Part shown: in pieces, positions 18,934 through 29,572 of the stretch | Layout: every line of letters begins with the position of its first letter | Position numbering within the stretch: position 1 is the first letter of the stretch | Origin: QHXW01 sp963847515 | GTDB taxonomy: Bacteria; Acidobacteriota; Terriglobia; Bryobacterales; Bryobacteraceae | Assembly (NCBI GenBank): GCA_963847515.1 | Contig: CAWKAA010000003.1 | Location: forward strand, 372,001 to 436,000 | DNA: 64,000 nt | Direction: 5' to 3' | Notes under the pieces: generated by a model | The model's input: only the letters and a program-made list of their open reading frames with translations | Told to the model about the DNA's origin: nothing | Database searches by the model: none | Translations under genes and position numbers: made by a program

Positions 18934-19778
18934 ATGCGCTGGAACATTTGCTGCAAGTGTCTTCTCTCGGCCGTTTGCCTGATGATGCTGGCAAACTGTG
19001 CCAAGCGCTCCTCAGCCCCTTGAACACGCTTCAGATGCCGCCGCTCAGAGGTGTACCTGGCGCGGCTCCGCCAGTCACTGAAAGCAGAGCTAGACAGACG
19101 AATCGCAGCGTCCTCCTGAAACCGGCTTCGAAGTCATCGCCCGCTGCGCACCTGGCACCAATCCCAGAAAACGATGCGCAGTCGCTCCCCATCATCGCCT
19201 TTGTTGTCCCCGTGGAGGGTGGCGCCGCTCGCATCGATCTGGGAGCGACGTCCGGGACGCGTTGAATGCCCTGGCAAGGACGGAACTCTTCTTCGAGTGC
19301 CCCAGCCAAATGCGGGCCGGGCTCGCTGACCATGCAAGGCTTACTATCAGACGAAGCCTTAACGATCAGCTTGGAGATCAACTGAAGGCGCGAGGGATTC
19401 CCGCGTCATACGCCGCCGACATTGTGATCCTTGTGGATGCAGACTTGACCTCTCGGGACAAGGACGCTCTCGAGATCTTCGTCGAAATGTCGCGAGACAA
19501 GCGTTCATCGAATGAATGGGTCTGGCGTGTTCGGGCGCTCTATCCAGGCAATCATGAGCTGAATCTGAAGCGTAACCCTCAGCGCGCGGATACCGTCGGC
19601 CGGCGAAGTGCAAGGGAGACCGGTGATCTTGTCCCGCTCTGTTTCGGTCGCCGGCGGCGAAAACTTGCCCAATCCGTATCGCCCAGGAATCGCAGGATGC
19701 CTGGCCGGTCTTCTCTGCGGCTGGATCGCCTGGACGCTCTGGCGCAACCGACGATCTTCCCTGTTCAGCAATCGCTAA
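18934..19778 (+). pseudogene. Decayed lipoprotein-like gene with C-terminal membrane anchor
   Basis: ATG at 18934 begins MRWNICCKCLLSAVCLMM, then LANC, a lipoprotein-type signal, but the frame stops at 19021. Coding-like residues continue in other frames: VYLARLRQSLKAELDRRIAA (about 19056-19115), then LARTELFFECPSQMRAGLAD to GNHELNLK (about 19262-19570), then, after a one-base shift near 19571, VTLSARIPSAGEVQGRPVIL and a final transmembrane helix GIAGCLAGLLCGWIAWTLW ending at 19778. The 19262-19778 part looks like a beta-sandwich domain found before a membrane anchor in some uncharacterised Acidobacteria proteins. With at least three lesions it is called a pseudogene, although part of the damage could be assembly error. 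Confidence 0.5.
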
Positions 19779-20183
19779 ACGTTCTATCGCCGTTTTCTGT
19801 GCGAGACAACGGCGGCGCGCAATGCCGTTCATCCTAATTGAATCCAGCCGTGACCGCTAGCAAGGCCTGTCTCGCCCGTGTTAACTCGGGCCCGCTGTCT
19901 TGACGTATTTATCCACGTGAGTCACAGTTCGGTGCTCTGTCGTCCGCAAAAACAAAAGCCGTCGTTAAGCGGCCCTCTTCACCGGGCGATACTCATGATG
20001 CAGGCCGCCAAGCATTGGAGCAACACGAATACAGGACTGGCAATGGCTCTTCGTAGCGATCTCGAAGGCACAGCATTGCCTGGCGCGACCGCCGCGGGCA
20101 TCTGCCTAAATGTGCATTTCCAAAGGCAAATTCTGCATGTACGCATGAGCTCCTTCGCGTATCTCTGCAAGGTCGGTGAGGAG
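19779..20183. other. Stretch without convincing gene
   Basis: About 400 bases. Open frames exist on both strands but they have no signal peptide, domain or ribosome-binding site that I can recognise, and their composition is that of non-coding sequence. No repeat is evident before 20184. Confidence 0.5.
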
Positions 20184-20392
20184 AACCTGGTGACAGGAAG
20201 ATGTGAAAAAATCCTGCACACCACTCTCTTACGTTCGTGGCTCGGAAACAGCTCCTTGTTGCGAAAGAACTTACAGAGCCGCGAGTGTGAACGAGCGGTT
20301 GTACGACCGAATTTTTCACACGTTCCAGACGGAACGTAATCCTCATTCGAGCGTTGCAAAATGGAGTGAAACGTTCCGTCTGTCACCAGGTT
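20184..20392. repeat. Structured element with 13-base terminal inverted repeats
   Basis: AACCTGGTGACAG (20184-20196) is exactly complementary to CTGTCACCAGGTT (20380-20392). Nested inside are an imperfect long stem (20221-20243 with 20276-20298, 16 of 23 pairs), a short perfect stem ACGTTCC/GGAACGT (20320-20337) and CAGACGGAACGT paired with ACGTTCCGTCTG (20326-20337 and 20371-20382). The 20221/20276 stem resembles the element inside atpF at 25899-25960. It could be a MITE-like insertion or a structured RNA; no transposase is present. Confidence 0.6.
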
Positions 20393-20422
20393 CTACGCGA
20401 GGGGAAATGACAGAAGTGAACA

Positions 20423-20481
20423 GGGACGGACGAGACCGTTCCAGCTTTGCTCCAGCCTTTCGGACCGGTCTCGTCTGTCCC
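20423..20481. repeat. Long hairpin, 20-base arms
   Basis: GGGACGGACGAGACCGTTCC (20423-20442) pairs with 20462-20481 at 18 of 20 positions, with a 19-base loop. It sits 30 bases after the structured element and is followed by short direct repeats of CTACTACTCC-like sequence to about 20525. No T-tract follows, so this is more likely a repeat than a terminator. Confidence 0.6.
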
Positions 20482-20580
20482 TACTACTCCCTACTACTCA
20501 CGTCCGTCCCTAATACTCCACCCTACTCCTCCGCGCTCTTCGCTCTTGGCCCACCACCAATTCATTCGCAGGGAGTCATA

Positions 20581-20769
20581 TCACTGCCCGCCGCTTGCCT
20601 GGAGCGTGGCATTCACTGTCGTCGGATAACCAGCGCCAACGGTCATGTTCTCGATTGAATTTGTGAAACCAGCCACCGCAAACGTTGCCTTGTAAAACCC
20701 CGGTGGGAGTTTGGTTGTGAAGGGCGTTCGCCCGATGGTTTCGTACCCGAGATGCGAGCGCATGTTCAT
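20581..20769 (-). pseudogene. Truncated PEGA-domain gene (C-terminal fragment)
   Basis: Encodes about 60 residues with the C-terminal half of a PEGA domain: GYETIGRTPFTTKLPPGFYK, then FAVAGFTNSIENMTVGAG and a terminal strand. The equivalent of the N-terminal strand and everything before it is missing, because homology stops at about 20760-20769, where the HEPN gene begins on the other strand. A complete PEGA protein is at 2386-3117. The abrupt end suggests that the HEPN-side DNA was inserted into, or replaced, the upstream part of this gene. Confidence 0.6.
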
Positions 20770-21544
20770 AATAGTGTTTCAGGGGGTACTTCGGTTAGTG
20801 TTACAGGATACCGATCGTTTTATCACCGCCGCTCGCCGTGGCTACCTTGCGGAGCATGAACGCCTGATGAGGTTTTATGTGTTCATCAACGATGCGGCCG
20901 TGATCGCGGAGCAATATGCGACGGGACCGCCAACGGGACTGGGCGCGAATCCAGTGGGAAGCCCTGCACCCCCGTTCGATCGAAGAATTCGCCCGGGCAA
21001 AGGCGCATTCAATGAACTCCGGAGCCACGCGAGTATCATTTTTCAAGTGTACCTTTCACGTGGCTATGACAACTACCTCCTTTACATATCGGACCTGCTA
21101 GCTGAGATCTTCGTCCATCGACCGGAAACCCTCCGTACCTCTGAACAAGTCCGCATTGAAGACGTACTCATACATCATTCGATGCAATCGTTCATCAAAA
21201 CACTGGCGGAAAAGCGGGTTTACAATCTCGTGAACGATGGGATCAGGAAGTTAGCAGAGTATGTTTCGAAGCGCATGGGCTTTCCTCTCTTTGATTCCGA
21301 TGAGAAGCTGAGCGAAATGATCGAAATCGGCGCCGTCCGGAACGTGATCGCCCATAACCGAGGAGTTGTCGATCAACGCTTCACCGAACGCGTTCCGAAT
21401 CGTAAGTGGCGAGTTGGGCAGCCGGTTCCCCTCACAGAAGAGTACGTACAAGACGCGATGAACACAATGAATGCATCCGTTGCAGACATCGACTTCCGTG
21501 TGATTGAAAAGTTCGGTCTGCATGCTGATTCAGACCATAGCTGA
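20762..21544 (+). CDS. HEPN-domain protein, putative ribonuclease
   Basis: A 260-residue, mostly helical protein. The C-terminal half contains EIGAVRNVIAHNRGVVDQRF; RNVIAH fits the R-x4-H motif that forms the active site of HEPN ribonucleases, and the AHNRG continuation is typical of HEPN families in defence and toxin systems. The first 120 residues are helical with no motif I can name. ATG at 20762 starts at the PEGA junction; an open frame to 20711 would be antisense to it. It converges with the dynamin-like gene (126 bases between stops). The HEPN assignment rests on this motif and the helical context; the target RNA is unknown. Confidence 0.6.
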   Translation: MFIIVFQGVLRLVLQDTDRFITAARRGYLAEHERLMRFYVFINDAAVIAEQYATGPPTGLGANPVGSPAPPFDRRIRPGKGAFNELRSHASIIFQVYLSRGYDNYLLYISDLLAEIFVHRPETLRTSEQVRIEDVLIHHSMQSFIKTLAEKRVYNLVNDGIRKLAEYVSKRMGFPLFDSDEKLSEMIEIGAVRNVIAHNRGVVDQRFTERVPNRKWRVGQPVPLTEEYVQDAMNTMNASVADIDFRVIEKFGLHADSDHS

Positions 21545-21670
21545 CCAGATTCGCCGGAGACACCAGCGCTTCAAGTCGGCATATTTGCTTTGTAATGCGG
21601 ACAAGATGTCTCCTGGGGCTTTTTCGTTCCTTTTCGTAAACCTATTCGTCTGACGTAGATGTGTCCGAGA

Positions 21671-24344
21671 TCAAGCGAAAGTGATTCGAGACAGTTTTTC
21701 CTGAACAGACCGATACCTGCGCTCCGTTTCATCTAACAAATCAAAAGACGGGGAAATTTCCTGATTTCTGATCTTCGTGCCGATTTCCTCAAGGTGTGCT
21801 GCGGTAATATCGTGTCGTCCCAGAGCTTCACTGGCAGCTAGTATCGCTGCCTCCAACACTTCGTTGCATTTTGTTCGTAAACGTTCCTGTTCGTCACGCA
21901 TTGATCGCAGCGCTTGGAGGGCCTCTGAGGTAAACTTTTCTTCATCCGCTGCTAAGGCTCTGTCTAAAATCGCCGCAGCTACGTTTACCAATCGCGCGAC
22001 AATCTCCTGCTCATTGAGAGTTGGCGTTTTGGTGGTTTTTTTCAGAGCCTTTAGGTCCTCATGACAGTGGAGTCGTAGGTTATCCGAGTGAGTCATCGCC
22101 AGCTTCGTCAATGATTCCGGAAACTTGTCGGTTAGCCTCGCGAGGAAGTAGCCCAGGCCATTTCCAAGCACGCTTGCAACGATTCCAAGCAGTACAGCCG
22201 TTCGGACAGTGTTTTCAACTGGTGTTTTTAAGAACACGTACACAAGCACAACGACTAAGCCGATAGTACCCACGCTCAGGCTTATATTTCGAATGCGTCG
22301 TCGTCGCTCGACCCGCAAATCCCTTTCCTCATTGTTGAATCGTTGCGCAGCATCGATTCGCGCACGTCCCACTAAGGCACCCGCCTCGCCGACAAAAACC
22401 TCAAGATGACTCCCGAGCTTTTCGCTCACATCCCGCATCAACTTTTCGTGTTCATCCTCAAACAGATCACCCCAAATTTCTTCATCAGCCTGATCAACAC
22501 CAGTCGCTTCCATCCGAAAACCCGCTAACCTCTCGCTCAGAACTCCGACCTCCGCAGCAATAATCGGAGCGGAAATCTTATATTGGGCAACGCTTTCATC
22601 TATTGGACCCAACAGACGCCTACATGATGCCGTCTTTAGGACTTGACGCTGCTCAACGGACATCTCGTGTTCCAAGTTGTCAAGACGACGTCCCAAACCC
22701 GCACGTGAGATAGCATCCTTGGCGTGCCGGGCGAAGACGCCGGTATGGTAGATGAGGACGAATTCGAAATACCGCTCCAACTCAATCGTTAAGACCTCGC
22801 TTGTCACATTCAACGCGGCTTCGAGCGCGTTTATGAAAGACGCGCTGGCAAGAACTCGTTCAAGTGATTCGGAAGCGCGTAAAATATGGCGTCGCAAATC
22901 CTGCAGACTTGACACGGCAGCGCTCCGGACCCGATCAGCGAACTCTGCAGAGTTGCAGGAATCAACTCCAACTGCGGGCTCTTGCCCTTTAAACCGTTAA
23001 CGATCTCAGGGCTTAGCAACGTTTTATCGGGTCGTCGCACATCCAAATTTGCAAGTTTCGGCTGCAGTGCAGCTAGCAGGACATCAGCTTGGTCGGTCGC
23101 AGCTAAATCCAGTGCTCTTCGAAGGCGTGCAGCTATGATCTGCGCATCCGAACGGAAATCTCGCAGAAACAGCTCACGCGCATATCCCTTCCGCCACCGT
23201 GTCTCGCAAATCCAGACCGTCCTAAATCAAGAACCACCATCCGCTCCACTTCACCCTGTTTAGCGGCGATCAGGCGCTGTAACTCGTCGTTCCATCTTTT
23301 TGTAATTAAAAGGCTAGCAAGCCTAACGCACTCCTGGAATTGCTCGACATTTCGTCGAGCTGTAGTGATGATCTTGGCGATGTCCTCGAATTGATCATTA
23401 AGGCGGCCCGCGAGAACAGCGTGACAGTCAACGGCGGAAGTCCGGAAGAATTGCACTTTGTGACTGTGCATCTGAATACGACCCGCAATGTTCGTGGGAT
23501 CGCTCGCCTCAATCACAAATTGCTTTAGTCGGTCGATCCCGAAACCAGACAGGTTGTCCACGACAAAAAAATCAGCCGGATCTAGCCCGACGGTCGTGCC
23601 CATAACCGCAGCGAGTCGAGACCTGATTTGAACGAGGAAGGCTTGCAGGCGTTGGCCGTCTAAGTTCGTTTCATCCAGCCTGATGCTGCGATCTCGGCAA
23701 AATTCGTCAGCACGAGTGACGACGAACCTCAGAGGAATGAAGGGCAGTCTGGTGCGTAACTCTGTCAGGAGAGGCAGGTCCGTAACATCAAAAGGACTGG
23801 CAGCGGAAAAGAAGAAGAGCACCAGATCACAAATTGGCAGAAATTGCCGAGCGATTTCTTGGACTTCGAGTGGGTCCCCAGTTCCAGGAGTGTCGGCTAA
23901 GACCAAATTTGCGAGGAGTTCAGATTCGATTTGACGTGCCCGAATCGCCACGCGGCCCTCGCGGATTACTCCCAATAATGACTGTAGATTGCTCGACCGC
24001 GTTATCAGGGTGATGTCGGTGTCGGTAGGATTAAGGTCGACTGGCCGGGCTGCTGCCGTACCCCAAAGAGAAAGAATGGAGTTGATCGTGCTCGATTTTC
24101 CCGACGAGAAATGGCCGGTGAACCCCACGTAAAACAGATCGCCTCGACGTTCAATGTACTGTCCAAGGCTTTTTCGGAGTCTTCGCACGATCTCTAATGT
24201 GTTCGCCACAGGCACACTATGGCCGACATCGAGGGCCTCCTGTGCAAGGGGGTCGCTGCTCAGTTCAGTCAACGCCTCTAGTCCATTCGCGATGGACCGG
24301 CACTGCAGATCCACTTCGGCAGGCGGTTCCGGCATTACTGGCAT
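21671..24344 (-). CDS. Large dynamin-like GTPase (read in three frames)
   Basis: The GTPase domain lies in the first segment (24344-23133): GHFSSGKSSTINS (G1, near residue 80), LADTPGTGD (G3, near 150) and FVVTRADEF (G4, near 210). At about 23195 the frame changes and coding continues as GYARELFLRDFRSDAQ to SSLIGSGA (about 22925), then changes again to SSLQDLRRHILRASES and runs to 21671. The last segment is coiled-coil-rich, with two adjacent hydrophobic helices (about 22290-22160: TIGLVVVLVYVFL and VLLGIVASVLGNGLGYFLA) like the membrane paddle of bacterial dynamin-like proteins. The total of about 890 residues fits that family. A single gene with two indels is the simplest reading; a split operon is possible because the third segment has a GTG start at 22915. 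Confidence 0.7.
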
Positions 24345-24683
24345 TTTCCTTTCGGAACTGCAGACTCTCGGCTGACAAATCGGCAGAACGAGGGCGCACG
24401 AGCAAACCCCAACTACCAGCTTCGGTTTTATAGCCTACGTCAACTGCGCTGCGGCCGCAACCGACGAAAAGGAATTGACGCCAGGCGGTTACCGCATCGG
24501 GGATCCTGGGGACAGGTCTTTGAGACTACCCTCTGAGACCACCCAGAACTTTCTCTCCGACAGGCTCCTGAACTCCGCGATTTTTGGCCAGCCTCGCTCT
24601 CAATGCCCGCCGCAGTTCGCCTACTCGGGGGTGGGCCGGAGCCTTTCACCGGTTCTTATTTGGCCTTCACTGAGATCCGATTC
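24345..24683. other. Stretch without convincing gene
   Basis: About 340 bases between the dynamin-like and ORF6N genes. On the minus strand a short frame (about 24525-24630) encodes a helix-like VGELRRALRARLAKNRGVQE, which could be the tail of a lost gene, but it is bounded by stops and too short to name. Nothing else is visible. Confidence 0.4.
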
Positions 24684-25178
24684 CTATTTCTCATTCGCCA
24701 GCGGCACAAAACCGATAGAGCGCTTAGGAGGCACCGTAGGTGGCTCAAGCAGCTTCCTCAAGATCCTGAGAACATCCTGCAGCTCAACGTCGTGCTTGCC
24801 TACCCGACGTTCGATTGCTTCGACTTTGCGGGCAAGATCTTGGTGTGTGGCAAGCATCCGCCGTAGATTCACGAAGGCGCGAACCACTTGGATACTTGCA
24901 CGGACCGCTACCGGGCTTCGGAGCACGTTCGCCAACATGACTGCGCCGTGTTCGGTAAAGACGTAGGGTCGGTATTTCACGTTCTCTCCACGCTTCAAGG
25001 TCGCAATTTGCGACCTTGAACCGGCCACCAGCGTCCCCTCCTCCAATGTCATCCGGAACATGAAGTCATCGGGGAACCGGTCCCGATTGCGCTTTACCTG
25101 CTCGTTAAGGCGCTTGAGCTCTACTCCATAGAGCTCCGCCAAATCGCGGTCGAGCATCACTCGGTGCCCGCGCAGCAC
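24684..25178 (-). CDS. ORF6N-domain (KilA-N-like) DNA-binding protein
   Basis: A 164-residue protein with the ORF6N domain at its N-terminus: RGHRVMLDRDLAELYGVE, RLNEQVKRNRDRFPDDFMF and YVFTEHGAVMLANVLRS. A C-terminal coiled coil follows (LARKVEAIERRVGKHDVEL). ORF6N proteins are common in prophages and mobile islands, where they are thought to bind DNA. GTG at 25178 is the annotated start, but in-frame residues upstream (SIEAIERQILV, to about 25215) match the family's usual beginning, so the true start is probably a missed or mutated codon upstream. It is on the same strand as the dynamin-like gene, 340 bases ahead of it. Confidence 0.75.
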   Translation of the reverse strand: MLRGHRVMLDRDLAELYGVELKRLNEQVKRNRDRFPDDFMFRMTLEEGTLVAGSRSQIATLKRGENVKYRPYVFTEHGAVMLANVLRSPVAVRASIQVVRAFVNLRRMLATHQDLARKVEAIERRVGKHDVELQDVLRILRKLLEPPTVPPKRSIGFVPLANEK

Positions 25179-25419
25179 AAGAATCTGCCGCTCGATCGCC
25201 TCGATGGAAATTATGTGCGGCAGGTCGCGTTGGTATTCTTTAGAACTCGGTGCCAGACGTGCCGTTTACCTCTCTCAAAAAAGGCAACAAAAAAAGTTTC
25301 CTCTGTCCCTGCGAGAAATTCGGCCGCTAACCATACCCTCCCTTCGGTTGACCGCCCTCCCCTCCATGTGTTAACTTCTTCTCTTCAAGGCAGTTCGTAC
25401 AATTTCTCCTTAAATTTTC

Positions 25420-25869
25420 ATGGATGACACTCTACGTGCGCTTGGCGAAATACTGCTGAAGGCCGTCCCTACCTTTTTTCTGGTCTTGGTGCTGTACGCC
25501 TATCTCACTGTGGTGTTCTTCCGGCCGCTGGAAAAGGTCCTGCAAAAGCGCTACGAGGCAAACGAGGGAGCGCGAAAGCTGGCGGAGGAAGCGGTGGCGA
25601 AGGCCGCGGCAAAGATGGCGGAATATGAAGCCGCCATGCGAGCTGCTCGTGGCGAGATCTATCAGGAACTCGGCAAGAATCGAAGCCAATTGCAGGCCGA
25701 GCGGAACGCGGCCCTCGAAGCCGCGCGCAAGCAGGCCGAAACGCAGATCGCCGCCGCCAAAGGCGAACTCGCGGGCGAAGTTGCCGCCCTCAAACAGGAC
25801 CTGGCTGCGCAGAGCGACTTATTAGCCACCCAGATTACGGAATCGATTTTGCGCCGGAGCGCCGCATGA
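25420..25869 (+). CDS. ATP synthase F0 subunit b'
   Basis: A 149-residue protein with one N-terminal membrane helix (about residues 15-35, VPTFFLVLVLYAYLTVVFF) followed by a long charged coiled coil, the architecture of the peripheral-stalk subunits. The position before a second b-type gene makes it the b' member of a heterodimeric stalk. FRPLEKVLQKRYE just after the membrane helix is the conserved juxtamembrane segment. Its TGA overlaps the ATG of the next gene (ATGA). It is the first gene of the operon; atpB and atpE are not in the window. Confidence 0.85.
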   Translation: MDDTLRALGEILLKAVPTFFLVLVLYAYLTVVFFRPLEKVLQKRYEANEGARKLAEEAVAKAAAKMAEYEAAMRAARGEIYQELGKNRSQLQAERNAALEAARKQAETQIAAAKGELAGEVAALKQDLAAQSDLLATQITESILRRSAA

Positions 25870-26577
25870 GAAGCAGTCCGTGGGAAAAGTGGTCCCCACC
25901 GCTTCCTTCGGTCGCGGCTCAGTTTCGATCCCCATACCGAGCCGCGACCAAAGGAAGCGGTAGTTGCCCGGGCATTCTCAGACCGGCTCGGAGGCTTGCC
26001 ATTGGCGCTTTGTTCGGGGCCTGCCTGTTGCTTCACGCGCAGCCATCTACATCGGCCCCGGAGGCCAAGGACGAGGCTGAGGAAGTATCGCCCATCTGGG
26101 CCTGGGCAAACTTCGCCATACTCGCGACGGCTCTTGGCTATCTGGTGAAAAAAAAGGGCGGCCCGTGGTTCGCAGCTCGCTCTCTCGCCATCCGCAAAGG
26201 CATAGCTGAAGCCACGGAGATCCGCGCGGAAGCCGAAGCGCGCGCCACGGAAGTGGATCACAAGCTTGGGGGTCTTGAGGCGGAGATCGAAGGGCTTCGC
26301 GGCCATGCGAGTAAGGAGCAGGCCGCGGAAGCGGAACGCGTCCGGGAGCAGACGGCCACCGATTTGGCCCGCATCCAGGAACACGCCGTGCGCGAAATCG
26401 AGGCCGCCGGCAAGACCGCGCGCCTCGAGTTGAAACGTTACGCGGCCCAGCTCGCCATCGATCTGGCCGAGCAGAAAATCCGTCGCCAGATGACGCCTGC
26501 GAGTTCAATCCGCACTGGTGGATAAATTTGAGCGCGATCTGGATCATCCGGCGGCAGGCTCGCATCTGAATAAGTAA
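25866..26577 (+). CDS. atpF: ATP synthase F0 subunit b (with internal palindrome, frameshift near end)
   Basis: About 235 residues. The b-type stalk helix is WAWANFAILATALGYLVKK (about residues 78-96), followed by the long coiled coil ending in QLAIDLAEQKIRRQM. An extra A at about 26500 ends the first frame early (26525); the +1 frame continues VQSALVDKFERDLDHPA to 26577. The N-terminus is odd: a signal-peptide-like segment (RRLAIGALFGACLLLHAQ) is preceded by some 35 residues encoded by a perfect-looking hairpin repeat (25899-25960) and flanks, still in frame. The normal start was probably near residue 40 and the repeat has been inserted between the coupled ATG and the old N-terminus. Confidence 0.8.
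25899..25960. repeat. Palindromic element inside the atpF reading frame
   Basis: CCGCTTCCTTCGGTCGCGGC plus TC (25899-25920) pairs with 25939-25960 at 21 of 22 positions, with an 18-base loop. The reading frame of atpF passes through both arms and the loop without a stop. The arm sequence resembles the degenerate stem at 20221-20298, so it belongs to a dispersed family. Confidence 0.75.
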
Positions 26578-26582
26578 GCTGA

Positions 26583-27133
26583 ATGACTTCCTCCATGATC
26601 GTCCGACGGCTACGCCAGTGCTCTAGTGGACATAGTAACGGGTCCTTCGGGAATGGACTCGGCGCAGGTGGTTCAGCAACTGCGCGTGTTTGAGGCCCTG
26701 CTGGTTGGTTCGTCGGCGCTGCAAAATGCGCTAGCGATCCCCGGCTGTCGCTGCCGGCGGAAGCGCGCGGTGGTGCGCAAGCTTGCGGACCGGCTTGGTC
26801 TGGCGACGATCGTGCGCAATTTTCTGCTGGTGCTGACCGACCATCACCGCCTCATCGCGCTTTCCCCGATGATCGACGCCTTTGAGATTCAGCTGGATGA
26901 GCGCTTGGGATTCGTACGGGCGGAGATTTCCGCGGCGCGCGACTGGAGGAACGTCAAAAAACCGGCGTTGGCGGAGCAGCTGTCGCGGCTCACTGGAAAG
27001 AAGGTTCGCGCGCGATTACGCGGTGCAGCCTGAGCTGATCGGGGGAGTGGTGGCGCGCATCGGTTCTACCGTCTACGACGGTTCTGTGCGTGGCCAGTTG
27101 GACACTTTGGCGCGTCAACTGGCAGCAGAGTAA
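26583..27133 (+). CDS. atpH: ATP synthase F1 subunit delta (two frameshifts)
   Basis: About 183 residues, the delta (OSCP-like) subunit that joins the stalk to F1. ATG at 26583 gives MTSSMIVRR; an extra base near 26612 moves the frame to YASALVDIVTGPSG. The helical N-terminal domain follows (RAVVRKLADRLGLA). A second shift near 27010-27020 leads to YAVQPELIGGVVARIGSTVY and DGSVRGQLDTLARQL, the conserved delta C-terminus, ending at 27133. All parts of the family are present in order, so the shifts look like base-level errors and not decay. Confidence 0.8.
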
Positions 27134-27155
27134 AAGATTGGGTGATTCGCAAATT

Positions 27156-28692
<1,537 letters not shown>

Positions 28693-28700
<8 letters not shown>

Positions 28701-29555
28701 CCTGATCGACATCCGCCGCCGCATCCGCTCGGTGCGCAACACGCAGCAGATCACAAAGGCCATGAAAATGGTTTCTGCGGCGAAGTTGCGGCGCGCGCAA
28801 GATCGCGTCATCGCCGCTCGGCCCTATGCCGCGCTCATGCGTAAGGTGCTGGCTAATCTGGCAGTTGCGGTTGAATCGGACGAGCAGGCGACGGCGAACC
28901 CGCTGCTGGCGCGCCGTCCGGAAACCCGAGTTCTGCTGTTGCTATTTACCAGCGACAAGGGCCTGGCCGGTGCTTTCAATGCTAACCTCATCAAGGCCGC
29001 ACAGAAGTTCATGGAGGAGCGCCGCGATGCCGAATTGGAAATCGAAGACCATCGGCCGCAAGGGCCGGGATTTTTTCCGGAAACGGGGCGCGCGCATCGT
29101 GGCGGAGCACATCGGCATCCTAGGCCGGCCGACTTTCCAGATGCTGCAGCTATCGCGCAAAAGGCGATCGAACGTTTTCGCAACGGCGAGCTTGACGCGG
29201 TTTACGTCCTGAATAATGAATTCAAGAGCATGATTCGCAGCGGCTCTCGGTGGTGCGGTTATTACCAGTCGAGATTCCGCCAAACCCCGAGATAGTGGAT
29301 TACATTTTCGAGCAGCCTCCGAACCAGATCCTGGAAGCTCTGCTGCCGCGTTACGTAGAGACGGAAGTGTACCGCTCGATGCTCGAAACCGGGGCCGCCG
29401 AACACGCGGCGCGTATGATGGCCATGGAGGCCGCGACCTCCAACGCGAGCGATATGATCGAAACGCTGACGCTTTATATGAACCGCGTCCGCCAGGCGAG
29501 CATCACCAAGGAAATTATTGAAGTCGTGAGCGGCGCCTCTGCTGCCGCCGAGTAA
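28693..29555 (+). CDS. atpG: ATP synthase F1 subunit gamma (three frame changes)
   Basis: About 288 residues, the central rotor shaft. It begins MPSLIDIRRRIRSVRNTQQI and continues TKAMKMVSAAKLRRAQDR, the gamma signature. Frame changes near 29047 (to TIGRKGRDFFRKRGARIVAE), 29137 (to DAAAIAQKAIERFRNGE) and 29240 (to VVRLLPVEIPPNPE) are needed to read the middle. The C-terminal helix with MMAMEAATSNASDMI and a tail ending at 29555 is conserved. The start lies within the last codons of atpA. The protein is complete once the shifts are bridged. Confidence 0.85.
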
Positions 29556-29572
29556 GAAGGAGTTATAGCAAC

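Noticed and set aside
19878..20339. Plus-strand open frame of 153 codons
   Set aside because: It runs through the inverted repeats at 20184-20392 and has no domain, signal or ribosome-binding site.
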